Notes: generated from the letters alone by a model not told the origin. Shown: positions 8,350-19,687, counted from the stretch's first letter. The stretch: DNA of 64,000 nt from Pycnococcus provasolii (GCA_938743325.2 OW568889.1:372001-436000), one strand, 5' to 3'. A program made the numbers and translations.

Positions 8350-11300
8350 TCAAGTAAGCGATCGTTGGTCAGAGCCCGTTCCTAGATGGTAAAAGCTGAT
8401 CGCCGAGCTCGCCGCATCCTTGCCCGTGATATCGGTGGTGTGCCTTTTCACATCTTTCAAAGAAAGATTTTGCTTCACGAATGGAACGTGCGTTCCGTGC
8501 TTGATTGCGGTGGACAAGGCTGTTTTCGACTTTTCGCCTAGATTCGTCGAAACCTTCGGTCCCACCGCCGGCGGCACGTACGCCGGCAGCGTTCCCCTGA
8601 GCATGTACGTCCACTCCTGCTGATCGGACGTCACCACGAGCAATCCACTCGACTCCTTTCCGTACTCCACAGGTGCATAGCCGATGTTCAAGATGAGAGG
8701 ACCGTCCGTCGGCATTGTGCCTGACGTCGGTGAGACTGTCAGCTCGTCAATGCTGCTGACATTTCCAAGATCCAGGATTTTCGCCTCGAACTTGACTGGC
8801 GTGCCACCCTCCTGGCGAATGGCCAGTGCCGTCGAACCAATTTCGTGCACGGCAGCCGTTACGACCACGCGTCCATCAGGCTCGGGGCCAGACACGTCGA
8901 GTTGCAGCACGAAGCGCCAACGACCTCCGGATGCCTTGGTCACAACGAAGGCGACTTGTGCCTGCATCGTCTTGAGTGGCGTGAACGTAAGGCGGAATCG
9001 CAGCGGGGCGTTCAAGTCGATCTTGTCGCTCAGCGGCGTGACAAAGAGCGACTTTGCCAGTGCCGCGGCGTGCTCTGCGTCCGCGAGCACCTTGCATGTG
9101 AACTCCTCGCCGTGATTCTCTTCCGTCAGGCCACTCAGTGTCACCTCGAAGGTTTCGTCCAATCGACGGCGCGCCTTTCCTTCGAAGCGCAGAACGGCAC
9201 CGACGCCCGCCGCCTCCGCCACACCCACGATGGGGTAGGTCCACCGCACGGCACCGCCGGCGACGGCGGTGGAAAGGGTGTCGGTGGATGCCTCGCTTGG
9301 AGGGATGTCGTCATCAACAGACGACTCGATCGCGGCATCTGCAGGGGTTCTCGGCACAGCGTCGATCACCACAGATCCACGACTCTCGCGCATCTCATCG
9401 GGGCTATAGACGAGAGGTATTGTGAGCTGGCCGAACGGCGCCACCGTGTACCCTCTGGCCGACTTGCGAGTCGGAATAAGCAGCTTGAATGGCTCTGACT
9501 TCTCGCCGCTCTGCTCCAACCTCACATCACAGACCAACGAGTACGAGAAGGGGTTGCGGAATGCAAGGTGTGCCGTGGCACTCTGCGACACCACGCACGA
9601 AATGTTCGTCTCTTCCATCGTCGTTGGCGGTGTTCCCGTCCCGCTTATTTCGTACTCCCACGTTCCAGCGTTGCGATGGCTGAGTGAAACAACCCCGCGC
9701 TCGACTGTGCCGAGCGACGAAGGCGCATACTCGATGTGCACCTCGCCCGTGCCAAACGGAGGCAGCACTAGGCCAGCCGCGGGATTAGGGACGAAGTTGC
9801 GAGGGTTGTCGCTTGACAGCGACAGCACTATCTCCTCACCCGTGGGATTCGTGACGGAAACCGTCGTTTCGGTGCGAAGCCCAACCTCGCTTGTCATAGG
9901 CGCGAGCGCGATCGGAGCGGCCGGCTCCGCTTCGGCGTCTATGCGATACCAGAATTCTCCCTCAATATCCGAGGAGAAAAAGAGAAGACCATTTGTGATG
10001 TGACCAGGAACGAGTGGAGAGAAGATGACGTCGAATGTCGAGGACGACTTCGACGCGATCTCGAACGTCGGCTCCACGATCACGCCAGGGCAGTCGACGG
10101 TTGAGACTGCGAATGTCACGTCGTAGTCCAGAGGATTGCTCACGGAAACCGACGCTACAACCGCCTCACGCACGGGACACTTCAGCCTAACGATGTCCTC
10201 GGCGGGTGGTCGCGACACCCTCACGTCGAGAACGAACCAGCAGTACTGCCCAGACATGGTGTCGAGGAAAGTCACACATCCCGTGTACAGACCAGAGCGA
10301 GGTGGCAGTGCTCGCAGCTTGTACTCGGTCGTGGGCGGCGGTTTCGGCTCACCATCGTTATGAGCACCAGACGAATGGCCACCACCAGTGCCCGGCGCCG
10401 GTGCGGCGGGAACCACCAGTTCGGCACCACCGCTCACGAACGAAATGTCCGTGAAAACAGAGTAGCGAACCTCGCGCCCGCCAACCACGTTTGGCACGCG
10501 CAGCGTGATCGAAGATTCTGTTCGTGCATGGCAGTCAAACTCGATGCGCGATTCTGCCAGTGGCGCTTGGCATAGGCCACGCAGCTCGTACTTGCTCTGC
10601 TCATTCGGATTCACGCGGTCCGAGGAGGAAGTCCCGACCGACAGCTGAAGATTTCCAAGGTACTCGCCTGCTGTGCGCCCGTAGAATTTGAGCGGATATT
10701 CTCCAGAGCTTGATGCGGGCACAGTCACCTCACGTGGGCCCGAGAAAGAGTCAGCGCCGGTCAGATTCGCACGCACGGTGAGCGGCCGCTCACCGGCGTT
10801 GACGAGCGGTATCATCTGGAGCATTTGTGATCTGCACGGGCCCTCGAAGTCAAGCTTCGCGACCATCTGCGGGGCGGGCACGGTAATGTCGATGTCGACT
10901 ACGCGAATATCATACAGTCCCTGCAGCACGATTTTGCAAGGATACGAGCCAGCCTTGCGAGGTGCAAAGCGAAGCTGCAGCACGTTTGTGTGTTGCGCAG
11001 TCGAACGATTTGTCGACGCACCGCCAGCAGGGCTGATCATCATTCCCTGCGACTGCTCACCTTCAGCCGCCGCACCATCAGTGCCCGCATTTGTCGCTCC
11101 CGAATCTTCTGCGCCAGCCGCCGAGCCAGCGCCATCACCAGCAGCACCATCCCCCGAACCGTCCCCACTGCCCGATCCCTCACCCGCCGGCCCAACCTTA
11201 TTCTGGGCCGCGTTGCTTCCAGCGCGAATGATGTCCTTGCTGAAAATGGTGAGAACCTTGGGCCCGTTGACGAAAGGATTCTCCCGGCGCACCAAGTACA

Positions 11301-14300
11301 TCAGCTCATGCGGGGTGTCCTGCACGGCATTTCGGCACATCTCCGCCATTTCCTTGTTCTTGGCTAGTGGATGCCTCTCAAGGAAAATGCGACGCGCGCT
11401 ATCGCACAGCGAGTTGTTGAACGGAATCGGAATCGAAATGTCGTGTACTGCTTCCTCGTCGAGCTCGAACGAGAGCTTTTGTGTGACCGTCGGATTTGGC
11501 GTCTGCGCCGTACCCACAATCATATAGCTGAAAGCTCCGTAGTCCTTCTCCTCGAAGCGAATTTTGACTGCTTCTTGGCCTTCGTCCCACGGAAGGTACG
11601 AAACGACGAGCTTGCCAGTCTCACCCTGCTTCAGACGTAGCGTCTTTCGGTCAACAGCAAACGGCAACGGGCGGCCAGGGCCTTTCTGCGGCTCATCGGG
11701 ATTCGGTTGGAGCAGCTCACTCAGAGGAACCTCCACCTTAGCTGGCTTGCCCTTGCGCGCGCGCTCCATGGCAGCCTTCTTCTCCTTGCGCTCAAGCTCT
11801 TTCTTCTCCTGCTCGGTGAGCTCAGGTTCCGGAGGCTTGGGAACGGGGCATGGGTTGTACGTGATCGCAAGCTCGACGTCGTACGGGAAGGGGTTCTGTA
11901 CCATCAACTCGCGTGTACGCATTTCGTACGCCTTCGCCGCCATCTGCAGCGTCTCGAGAGGATCAGATTCGTCCGCTTGGTTGCGCAACTCAAAGCACAG
12001 CACCGATGCAAGTGCCCCACCTTCATCAATGCCAGTCGGCGTGAGGATGAGGCGAGCGTTCGTCTGCCTCGTCGTGGACGGAGTGCACTTAATCTCAAAA
12101 AAGGCCTTCTCCTTGGGCTCCACGTTCACGAATGTCGTCGCCACGGTGAAGTCCTCGTGGCCAACGATGCGGGCGACGTAGTGGATCGGCCGCGACGATG
12201 GATTGCTAAGCTCGATGTTATTCACCATTTCGCGCGCAACATTAGCAGTGAACTGCACGACTGCGCACGGGACGTACATGGGCAGCATTTGACTCAGATA
12301 AAGAACGAAAATCAGCATGTCGCGCTCGTCTGGGTTGAACAGCTCCTCGGCCGTCAGCTTGTAGACAAGCCCAAGATCTTCGCACATCTTGGCCACATTC
12401 GCACAATTTGCATGCCTGTCAGCGTCTGTTACGACATCCTTCTTGATCGAACCGGCAAGAGCCTCAAATGCAGGCCAGTGCCTCACAAGAAGGGCATAAA
12501 TTACCAGACCATCGTTGAAATCGTACGAGAAATTCGTGACGCGCCTAGCAACAGCGGGCAAAGCTGCCTGGAAGTGCGCCGTGCACCAACCGAGAAGCAA
12601 GAGCTCGGAGGAGGAGTACAGATTCGACGCAAGAGCGGGATTCTCCGGCTTTGCTTCCTCCTCAGCGTTTCCACCCTCGGCGGCACGCTTCTCTGCCAAC
12701 CGAGCATTTGGAGACGACTGGTCACCCGCACCGCTGTTTGCGACATGGAATCCTGCCGCGGCCAGTAGCAGATTCGGATCTCCAATGCCTGGGAAGGTAC
12801 GAATGGTCTTATTGTTTATCTTTTGTGCGACGAACACCTTCACAATCTGGCTGTACACGTAATGCCACGCAACGGCATTAACGTGATCGCGCTGGTTCTC
12901 AAGCGACCGCCAAGATTCTAGGATGGCTCCCGACGGCGCTTTGACCACTCCATGCTCGTCAGCAGCAACGACGTCTGCATCGTCTCGACTTCCCGCAGGC
13001 TCAAGCACAGTCTCGCGATACTCCACAGCGCGCTTCAGATCATCTCCATCCAGCAGCATCTCTGCCTTCACGATGTTGAGAAGACAGCCATGTGATTTGA
13101 GGAACGAGAGCATCGCGTCGTATGACTTCAATAGATTCTCCGTCTGCTCAAATTTGCGAAGGTTGGCATTTGCCGAACCACCGCCAATAGAGGGCGTCTC
13201 CATGGCCTTGACGCCACCAATCTGAGCCGCAGCTACACCTGCACCACCTCCCGGATTGCCGCCACGGACTCCTTGAATTTGTTTGCCGCTGATTCGTTGA
13301 ATCAACTCAATCATAAGCCGGCCTCGAGAGGATGAGCAATCGTGAGCAAGCTCGTCGATCTTTCGGCCCGTGGTTGCCGCAAAGTAGCGAGCAAGAGCAC
13401 TCGATACAACGCGCGGGCGAAGAAGACTGTCAGTTTTCATGCACGCGCGAGGATTGAACGGGTTGAGCATGTGAAATGGTTCCGTAATAGCAGCCTTTCC
13501 ATGACCGGGCTCCAGCTGCACAGGTTCAGGGATGCGAAGCCGCACGGGTGACTGCTCACTCGCAGCTGCCGTCTCGAGGATTGCGGCATTTGCACGCACG
13601 AATGAATAGGTGGTGAAAATTGAATTGTCCGCCGTCCCTGTCACGGCGAGAGGGTACCGATTTCCGTCCTCGTCGAGGACCTCGATTTCCGCCGTAAACG
13701 ACATCGGCTTGTCACTCGTGAAGCGCACGTCAACGGGCAGGCGGTTCTTGGCAAGGCCAATCATGCGACCCTCAGGGAAATGCAGAGAAATGGGAATGCG
13801 GTTGGAGTCTTGCGGCATTTTGCACTGCAGCTCGAGATTGGTGTACCCGTCGTTTAGGACGTGGAAACGCTGCACGGTGCGCACACCTAGCGGAGTTGGT
13901 GCAAGCACCACCTCGGTGACGTCGAAGAGCAGGCGTGGAAGCCGGCCTTGGCCGCGCAGCTCAAGGTCGAGGTAGCTTTTCTTCTCCTCACCGTCGAGAT
14001 AGAGTGGCACCACAGCCTCGTGCGACAACGGCTCCTTTGGAAGGAAGTGAAGTCGGATATTTGCCGACTCCTTCACGCCAAGCTCGCCGCGGCGTGGCTC
14101 TATCGAAAATGTATGCGCACCCAACGGCGGCGTCGCGAACGGGTCGTCTGCCGAAGTCCAGTCTGCGTTGATAGCATCATTGCCATCAACGCTCACCATT
14201 GGCGACCCGAAGTGCCATTTCAGCGGCACGCGGTCGTTGTTTTTAATGCTCATCTCCAGTGTGTACGGCATCTTCCTTTGGCGATCCATCAAAATGATCC

Positions 14301-17300
14301 TCTGCGAAAAGTCTACGATCGAGTCGCTCACAATGAGGCGAGGGCGAAGTCCATTGTATTGGATGTCAATCACCGGATACGTCGATTCGTCCGCGCCAAG
14401 CACCATGCAAGTCAGCTCAAGGTCTTTCCGACCCACCTCACGAGGCCGATAAACCAGATTCAATCTTAGGTTGTTTCCGGGGAGAACGACAAGTCGGTAC
14501 ACGTGCCCTTCCGGTATAGGTCGATCTTCAAGGCTCGGATCGTCTATTGTCATGGTGGAACCCTGGCTCGGCGACACACCGCCACCTTCCGTTCTAACTT
14601 TCGACAGCGGCGGATAATTCTTGTAATCTTCCATATTCCATCCGCCACCGTCGCGCGGAAGCTCCAGACGGAACTGGCCTGCATTCTTCATATCTATGTG
14701 GAATACTGTCTCAACAGGGCCTGTATTTCGGAAATGCAAAGGCCTGCGGCACGACCCGCCGATGTTCACATCTCCCATATCGAGTCTGGGAGACTCAACG
14801 ATGAGATCGGGAATCACAGCCTTCGCCTTCATCGCGACCTTGACAGGCTTTCCACCGCGCACGTAGAACACTACCTTCTCGTCAATTTCCTCCGCCTCGT
14901 TCAAGTGCAGCGTTAATTCAAACTCGACACTCTGACCTGCACCAATGCGCGCCTTTTTCTTTGAGATCTCTAGCTTGTCACCAAGTGCGAAGAGAATAGA
15001 CTCGTCCAGAACAATGCTCGCGTCATTCGCGCCTCGATTTCTCAATACGATGGAATGCGTGCTCGAAGTGCCCGTGGCAAAAACGCCAAAATCAATCTCC
15101 TTTTCTTTTGATACCACCCTAGAATCTGGAAGCGTTCCTGTAAGCTTCACCGCGCGCTCCTGCCCACCGACGACTTTCAGCAACATCGTCGTTTCGTCCG
15201 ACACTGCACCAGTCTTGGAAGGTGGCACACGCCATGTAATTGTCACGTCAAGCGTTTCCTTTGGATTTACCACACCAGATGTCGGACGGAATGAAAACCT
15301 TCCATTTGCCGACCTGATCTTCTCCACGAGCGCCGCATTCGCACCGCCACCAACCTCGGGGTTGATGAGCTCGAGCGAGAACTCAGCCCTCATCGAGTTC
15401 GGATTGCTAAGCGTAAGCATCTCCTTCACCTCGTATCCATAATTATCGGGGCTGAATCGGAATGGCAGAAGCTCGCTGCTGACATTGAGTGTGACTGGCA
15501 CCACCTCGATCAGCAATGTCACGCTATGGAAGTGGTAATCGTTGATCACGTACCCAAGTTTCAGCGCATGTTTGCCAGCATTTTTCGCCATGAAAACAAT
15601 TGGTAGACCTCGCGTATCACCAGGCTTCACGACGAGCGTCGTCGGCTTCGATTCGCGCAGCTCCTCGAACAGATGAGAGTCCACGGAGATCTTGATTGGT
15701 TTCTTGAAGCCGTTGGTAACGGCAAGGCAGCGCGTCGTCGTACTCAGGGTAGCAATCTTGCCGAAATCGATCACGCGCGGCCCGACAGCGATGGACGTGA
15801 TTTCGCTCGTCTTCAGGCGCGTGGAGCACACCTTTGCCATATCGCCCTGCGGGAACTCTGACTCCGCGGGTGCCGCGGCAAGCAGAACAGCTTCCTCCTC
15901 GATGAGAAGCGCGCGATTGTGCGGCTTGACGAAGCTTCCGTCAGTGTACTTTGTGTCGATGAAAAGCGGATCCTTCTCGGTTGGTAGCGATGGCATAGGA
16001 GCCATCAAGCCGGAGTACATGTCAATGCCAAGATCAAGACCCGGATCCAGCACATCTGCAGTCATCGGTGCACTCTTCTTTTTCAGCGACGGCATCGGCT
16101 TGATCGTCTCCGCTGCGGCCTTGCGGTATTTTGCAGACCTACGCATGTACTCGGTGTATTCGTTCTCGTGCGCTTTCTTTGTCACGATTTCGCGATCGGT
16201 GAGAGAGAATTCGGTCATGTCACGCTCAGAGCCACCTCGGGGCAGAGGTGAAGTTTCGCGAACGCGCCTTCGCGCACGTCCATCGGCTGCCGATCCTTTC
16301 CCGGAGGGAGCCCAACCATCCTCCTCTACAAATGACCGAACGGGTTCAAAGTCCTCCGGAAGCGCGTCGGGAGCGCGTGATGCTCGCAGCGATGCCTTGG
16401 TAACACCATGCGCCTGGCCATGACATTCGAGCGTTCGATTCAGCACACCTGGCGAGGAGCCGGAAGCTCCTTCGGAAAATACGTCCACTTGAATTGCCGC
16501 ACTGTGCTTTCCCATTGCCTTAGGCTGATACCAGCAAAGCAAGCTTGAGCTGTGCCCAGGTGGAATGAGCAATTGACGAGGCTCAACATGGAAATACGAC
16601 GGCGGATTGAGTTTCACCATGCAAGCGAGGTCGTTCGAATCGTTCGTCACCGTAACGGGAATGTCAAGGCGCTCGCCGACCGTCGCGTCACCGAAGCGCA
16701 GCACGGGCGGATCGATCGTCACGCTAGGAACGATGCCCTGTCCACCCAAGTCCACCTTGATGTTCTTCTTGATGCCAAGGAACCCCACCACGGTGGCGAA
16801 CGAGTACGCGGTCGAGCTCCCGTCGTCCTCAGACGGCTGAGATGTGAACCCCTTCGCGGTGTCTCCCTTGCGATCGGGACGGAACTTGAGCGTGATTTCG
16901 CGCACTTCGTAAGGCTCCAGCACACCGTCGAGCGGCGAAATGGTGAAGGTTTGGTTCCTCGCAGCCTGCTTCCACCTCCTGAGCTTGGATACGATCGACA
17001 CGCCGGCCACAGCCGCATCCTGGATTTCCTCGTCGTCCACCGTGGTGGCGTCAATGTCCGCCTTCGGTCCGATGCGCACGTAATATTTCGCCACCGACGG
17101 GCCGTTGTTGACGACTTTCAGCTTCCTTCTGATCTCGCTGCCATAGAAGCACGGGCCAACGTCGAGACTCTTCAGCGGATTGCCTTTCTCGTCGAGCATT
17201 TCAAACGACTGAGATACGACCGTCGCTTGAAAGGGAATTGCCGTGGGCAGCTTCGAGTCGGTGCCTCCCTGTCCAAGGTAAAAGTCGACACGCCCTGAAT

Positions 17301-17952
17301 ACGAACCAAGCTCCGCAGCGGTGTACTGCACCTTCACTTGCCTCGACTCTCCAGGCGGCACCCCGCCTTTGGGCGGGTCAAGCACAATAGGCACCACTCC
17401 ATCGAACTCAGCGCGCCACGTCGCCTTCTGCTTGCCCGTGTTGGTGATAGTGATGCGCTTTTCGGTCGACGCTTCGTGTATGATAGCACCAAAGTCGAGG
17501 TCGCCGCTCAGCGAAAGCCGCCCCTTCGGCCCAAGTGCGTGCAGCGGCACCTCGAAGTCGAGGTCGGCGGTGCAGACGTGCACGCCGTCGAAGTAGTCGT
17601 CTTCGCTGTCCGCGACAAAGGTAACCTCGAAGGCGAACTCCATTCCCGGCGCTAGCCTAACTGTGAGGCTCGGAATACCCCTAATCTGAAAGAAAGACGT
17701 CGCCGGCCGCTTGACGCGCAGCGTCTGGATCGTCGGCGAGACATTCTTCACGGTAACAAGTCGGCTGACTGGTACGTCCTTGACGTTCTCGACGACAACC
17801 TCCGCGGGGTATATTCGCAGCACGGACGACTGCACAGGCTTGCGCGGTTGCCGCTCGCGCGGCTCCGCGGTTGGTGATTCAGGCGGCGAGTTTGCCACCG
17901 CGGGCGGCGCGGCGACTGCCAAGCTAGGCGCCTTGGAAGCTTGCCTCTGCAT
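8350..17952 (-). CDS. CFAP47: CFAP47 homologue, cilia- and flagella-associated protein 47
   Basis: A single uninterrupted ORF encodes 3,200 aa. CFAP47 belongs to the axonemal central apparatus and is built of many ASH/MSP-type Ig-like domains. Those repeats are visible throughout (for example IDFGKIATLSTTTRCLAVTN, SFRFSP-like and WTYMLRGTLP segments). A calponin-homology domain lies at about 1780-1895, containing SSSELLLLGWC, YDFNDGLVIYALLVRHW and DERDMLIFVLYLSQMLP. It is preceded by a helical LLKSYDAMLSFLKSHGCLL region typical of CFAP47. A Gly/Ser/Ala-rich linker (about 2250-2300) interrupts the Ig array. The ATG at 17950-17952 opens the ORF. The absence of introns over 9.6 kb is notable. 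Domain order and length match CFAP47 rather than HYDIN or CFAP65. Confidence 0.93.
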   Translation of the reverse strand: MQRQASKAPSLAVAAPPAVANSPPESPTAEPRERQPRKPVQSSVLRIYPAEVVVENVKDVPVSRLVTVKNVSPTIQTLRVKRPATSFFQIRGIPSLTVRLAPGMEFAFEVTFVADSEDDYFDGVHVCTADLDFEVPLHALGPKGRLSLSGDLDFGAIIHEASTEKRITITNTGKQKATWRAEFDGVVPIVLDPPKGGVPPGESRQVKVQYTAAELGSYSGRVDFYLGQGGTDSKLPTAIPFQATVVSQSFEMLDEKGNPLKSLDVGPCFYGSEIRRKLKVVNNGPSVAKYYVRIGPKADIDATTVDDEEIQDAAVAGVSIVSKLRRWKQAARNQTFTISPLDGVLEPYEVREITLKFRPDRKGDTAKGFTSQPSEDDGSSTAYSFATVVGFLGIKKNIKVDLGGQGIVPSVTIDPPVLRFGDATVGERLDIPVTVTNDSNDLACMVKLNPPSYFHVEPRQLLIPPGHSSSLLCWYQPKAMGKHSAAIQVDVFSEGASGSSPGVLNRTLECHGQAHGVTKASLRASRAPDALPEDFEPVRSFVEEDGWAPSGKGSAADGRARRRVRETSPLPRGGSERDMTEFSLTDREIVTKKAHENEYTEYMRRSAKYRKAAAETIKPMPSLKKKSAPMTADVLDPGLDLGIDMYSGLMAPMPSLPTEKDPLFIDTKYTDGSFVKPHNRALLIEEEAVLLAAAPAESEFPQGDMAKVCSTRLKTSEITSIAVGPRVIDFGKIATLSTTTRCLAVTNGFKKPIKISVDSHLFEELRESKPTTLVVKPGDTRGLPIVFMAKNAGKHALKLGYVINDYHFHSVTLLIEVVPVTLNVSSELLPFRFSPDNYGYEVKEMLTLSNPNSMRAEFSLELINPEVGGGANAALVEKIRSANGRFSFRPTSGVVNPKETLDVTITWRVPPSKTGAVSDETTMLLKVVGGQERAVKLTGTLPDSRVVSKEKEIDFGVFATGTSSTHSIVLRNRGANDASIVLDESILFALGDKLEISKKKARIGAGQSVEFELTLHLNEAEEIDEKVVFYVRGGKPVKVAMKAKAVIPDLIVESPRLDMGDVNIGGSCRRPLHFRNTGPVETVFHIDMKNAGQFRLELPRDGGGWNMEDYKNYPPLSKVRTEGGGVSPSQGSTMTIDDPSLEDRPIPEGHVYRLVVLPGNNLRLNLVYRPREVGRKDLELTCMVLGADESTYPVIDIQYNGLRPRLIVSDSIVDFSQRIILMDRQRKMPYTLEMSIKNNDRVPLKWHFGSPMVSVDGNDAINADWTSADDPFATPPLGAHTFSIEPRRGELGVKESANIRLHFLPKEPLSHEAVVPLYLDGEEKKSYLDLELRGQGRLPRLLFDVTEVVLAPTPLGVRTVQRFHVLNDGYTNLELQCKMPQDSNRIPISLHFPEGRMIGLAKNRLPVDVRFTSDKPMSFTAEIEVLDEDGNRYPLAVTGTADNSIFTTYSFVRANAAILETAAASEQSPVRLRIPEPVQLEPGHGKAAITEPFHMLNPFNPRACMKTDSLLRPRVVSSALARYFAATTGRKIDELAHDCSSSRGRLMIELIQRISGKQIQGVRGGNPGGGAGVAAAQIGGVKAMETPSIGGGSANANLRKFEQTENLLKSYDAMLSFLKSHGCLLNIVKAEMLLDGDDLKRAVEYRETVLEPAGSRDDADVVAADEHGVVKAPSGAILESWRSLENQRDHVNAVAWHYVYSQIVKVFVAQKINNKTIRTFPGIGDPNLLLAAAGFHVANSGAGDQSSPNARLAEKRAAEGGNAEEEAKPENPALASNLYSSSELLLLGWCTAHFQAALPAVARRVTNFSYDFNDGLVIYALLVRHWPAFEALAGSIKKDVVTDADRHANCANVAKMCEDLGLVYKLTAEELFNPDERDMLIFVLYLSQMLPMYVPCAVVQFTANVAREMVNNIELSNPSSRPIHYVARIVGHEDFTVATTFVNVEPKEKAFFEIKCTPSTTRQTNARLILTPTGIDEGGALASVLCFELRNQADESDPLETLQMAAKAYEMRTRELMVQNPFPYDVELAITYNPCPVPKPPEPELTEQEKKELERKEKKAAMERARKGKPAKVEVPLSELLQPNPDEPQKGPGRPLPFAVDRKTLRLKQGETGKLVVSYLPWDEGQEAVKIRFEEKDYGAFSYMIVGTAQTPNPTVTQKLSFELDEEAVHDISIPIPFNNSLCDSARRIFLERHPLAKNKEMAEMCRNAVQDTPHELMYLVRRENPFVNGPKVLTIFSKDIIRAGSNAAQNKVGPAGEGSGSGDGSGDGAAGDGAGSAAGAEDSGATNAGTDGAAAEGEQSQGMMISPAGGASTNRSTAQHTNVLQLRFAPRKAGSYPCKIVLQGLYDIRVVDIDITVPAPQMVAKLDFEGPCRSQMLQMIPLVNAGERPLTVRANLTGADSFSGPREVTVPASSSGEYPLKFYGRTAGEYLGNLQLSVGTSSSDRVNPNEQSKYELRGLCQAPLAESRIEFDCHARTESSITLRVPNVVGGREVRYSVFTDISFVSGGAELVVPAAPAPGTGGGHSSGAHNDGEPKPPPTTEYKLRALPPRSGLYTGCVTFLDTMSGQYCWFVLDVRVSRPPAEDIVRLKCPVREAVVASVSVSNPLDYDVTFAVSTVDCPGVIVEPTFEIASKSSSTFDVIFSPLVPGHITNGLLFFSSDIEGEFWYRIDAEAEPAAPIALAPMTSEVGLRTETTVSVTNPTGEEIVLSLSSDNPRNFVPNPAAGLVLPPFGTGEVHIEYAPSSLGTVERGVVSLSHRNAGTWEYEISGTGTPPTTMEETNISCVVSQSATAHLAFRNPFSYSLVCDVRLEQSGEKSEPFKLLIPTRKSARGYTVAPFGQLTIPLVYSPDEMRESRGSVVIDAVPRTPADAAIESSVDDDIPPSEASTDTLSTAVAGGAVRWTYPIVGVAEAAGVGAVLRFEGKARRRLDETFEVTLSGLTEENHGEEFTCKVLADAEHAAALAKSLFVTPLSDKIDLNAPLRFRLTFTPLKTMQAQVAFVVTKASGGRWRFVLQLDVSGPEPDGRVVVTAAVHEIGSTALAIRQEGGTPVKFEAKILDLGNVSSIDELTVSPTSGTMPTDGPLILNIGYAPVEYGKESSGLLVVTSDQQEWTYMLRGTLPAYVPPAVGPKVSTNLGEKSKTALSTAIKHGTHVPFVKQNLSLKDVKRHTTDITGKDAASSAISFYHLGTGSDQRSLT

Positions 17953-19687
17953 GTTGCGGGTGCCCCGTTCGCGTCGTTCCGCCTACCTCAGTTCGTATGT
18001 GTCCGCCGCGAGCGTGGGACGTCTCTGACGACGCACCGGCCGTTGCGCACGTACGTTTGCGTTGCCGTAGTCGCGCCCGCCTAGTTGCGTAGCTTCTCAG
18101 CGTTGGTGTGGCCTGAGCCGAGGCGGTGAATCCGTGAATTGCGCAGTTGGTCCCAGGATACCCGCGGGTCCCGGAGAGGGAGGGAGGCGAGAACTGGGGA
18201 GAGGAGGAGAGAGGGCCTTTCCTCGCTCGAGAGAAGAACCAGCAGAGCACCTGGTCCAAGAAACACTGCCGTGAAGCCGTGAAGCCGTGAAGCCGTGAAG
18301 TGGAGTGGAGTCGTTGGGAAAGCTTTGAGCCTCCTACACTCGCTCCAAAGGGCCTACCCGGTAGTAGAACCATGCTACTGTGTATGCTCGTTCTCCCTTG
18401 TTGCCAATACAATAATAGTCTAAGGTCGGCTGCGTTTGTGTTTGCTTTTCTGGAAAAGAAAAGCATTGCAAAGAAGATGGCAAGCAGAGAGCCTCAGCAA
18501 TTCCCCTTGTTGTTCCCCTCAGGTTGTTGTACCACGAGGAACCTGGTAAGTACTGTACCACTACCACGGGCCACGGCAACACACAAGTGGTTGCAACTTG
18601 CAAGAGTGGAGTGGTTTCACTTTCGGAGACCGGTTTCCCTCGTCGTCGTCTTATTAGACCTTTAGACGAATAATAAGGGGTCGTGGTTACATAATACAAT
18701 ACTACGATAATCCTCCTTCTTCGACCTTAGACTACGGTGTTATCTAACGGTTCCTTGTGGTCTTCCTGCTCCTTGTGTTTCTTCGGTTGCTCGCTTCCGC
18801 CTCTCCGCCTGGCTGCCTAGGTGGGGTTTTCTCGCCTCGCCGTCGCCGAGCCTTGCTTGACCTGCCTCTGATCTTCTGATGGGAGGTCGGCCTGCCATCA
18901 CCTCCCCGTCCCTCCAGTCCCTGATAGAGGAGATGAGGCACCTCCCTCATCAGGGCTCAGGCATCCTTTGGGCCTTTCGGGAAAAGCACATACTGGAGGC
19001 CTTGCGTGAATTTGTTGGGGATTCGCCTTTGCATTGCATGCGCATCGTTGCTTCGTCTAAGCTATGAGTACCCGGGTAGTGTGTCGATCGGCTGGCATCG
19101 AGTCAACTCGTCTTGGTTTAAGGTTAGGACTTTAGGTGAACAATCCCCGATCAGGCGATCAGGCGTCGGGACTCGGTCGGGGTTCGTCGTCCCGTGTTGT
19201 GTCGTTCAGCGATGCAAGTAACCCTTACTTCGGCTTGCATAGACTAAGTTGCATCGAAGCGCGGTCGGTGGTGTAGTACTACCCTACTGGTGTCGCCTCG
19301 GAAAACGCGGCCGAACGACGCTGGGCCTTGACGTTTGGAGGTGGCAGGCTGTGTGCGCCCCCGGGCTCGCCTTCGAGCTCACCCCGACCACGAACACGAA
19401 TCCTGGACTGGACTGGAAAGGAAAGGGGCAAGACGAACCGACGACGACCGACTCTGTTGGCCCATAGTACAGGTACCACAACCAATACGCCATCACGAGA
19501 CGAGACGAGACCAACTAGCCGACGGAGTCGCAGTCGCAGTCGCACGTGTCAAGTAATAACGGGTGGTACGAAAGGGACTACGCAAGTCGGCCTCTCGCTC
19601 GTAGATACTGCTCTGCTCTCGACGAGACACTACGGGAAGAAACAAGCTGAATCGCGCGTGTCTTTGTGAAAACTGCTTAGGAGAACG
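17953..19687. other. 1.7-kb divergent intergenic region, no convincing gene
   Basis: This gap lies between the starts of CFAP47 (-) and the 19688 gene (+). It is purine-rich on the plus strand at 18178-18220, which means pyrimidine-rich in the CFAP47 leader. It carries four 8-bp CCGTGAAG repeats (18269-18300) and a small inverted repeat (18444-18464, 8-bp stem). A donor-like GGTAAGT at about 18545 and an acceptor-like CTGCTTAG ending at 19680, seven bases before the next ATG, could mark a 5'-UTR intron of the 19688 gene. Short ORFs here look random. Confidence 0.5.
18269..18300. repeat. 8-bp tandem repeat (CCGTGAAG)x4
   Basis: Four exact head-to-tail copies of CCGTGAAG lie about 320 bp upstream of the CFAP47 start codon. 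No function is apparent. Confidence 0.9.

Noticed and set aside
18879-19067. 62-codon ATG-initiated ORF in the CFAP47 upstream gap
   Set aside because: It has no motif, repeat or conservation that I can see. Its length is expected by chance in GC-rich DNA.
18000-19687. tRNA or other structured RNA gene in the long gap
   Set aside because: No T-loop GGTTCGAAT-like box or cloverleaf arrangement was found on reading both strands.
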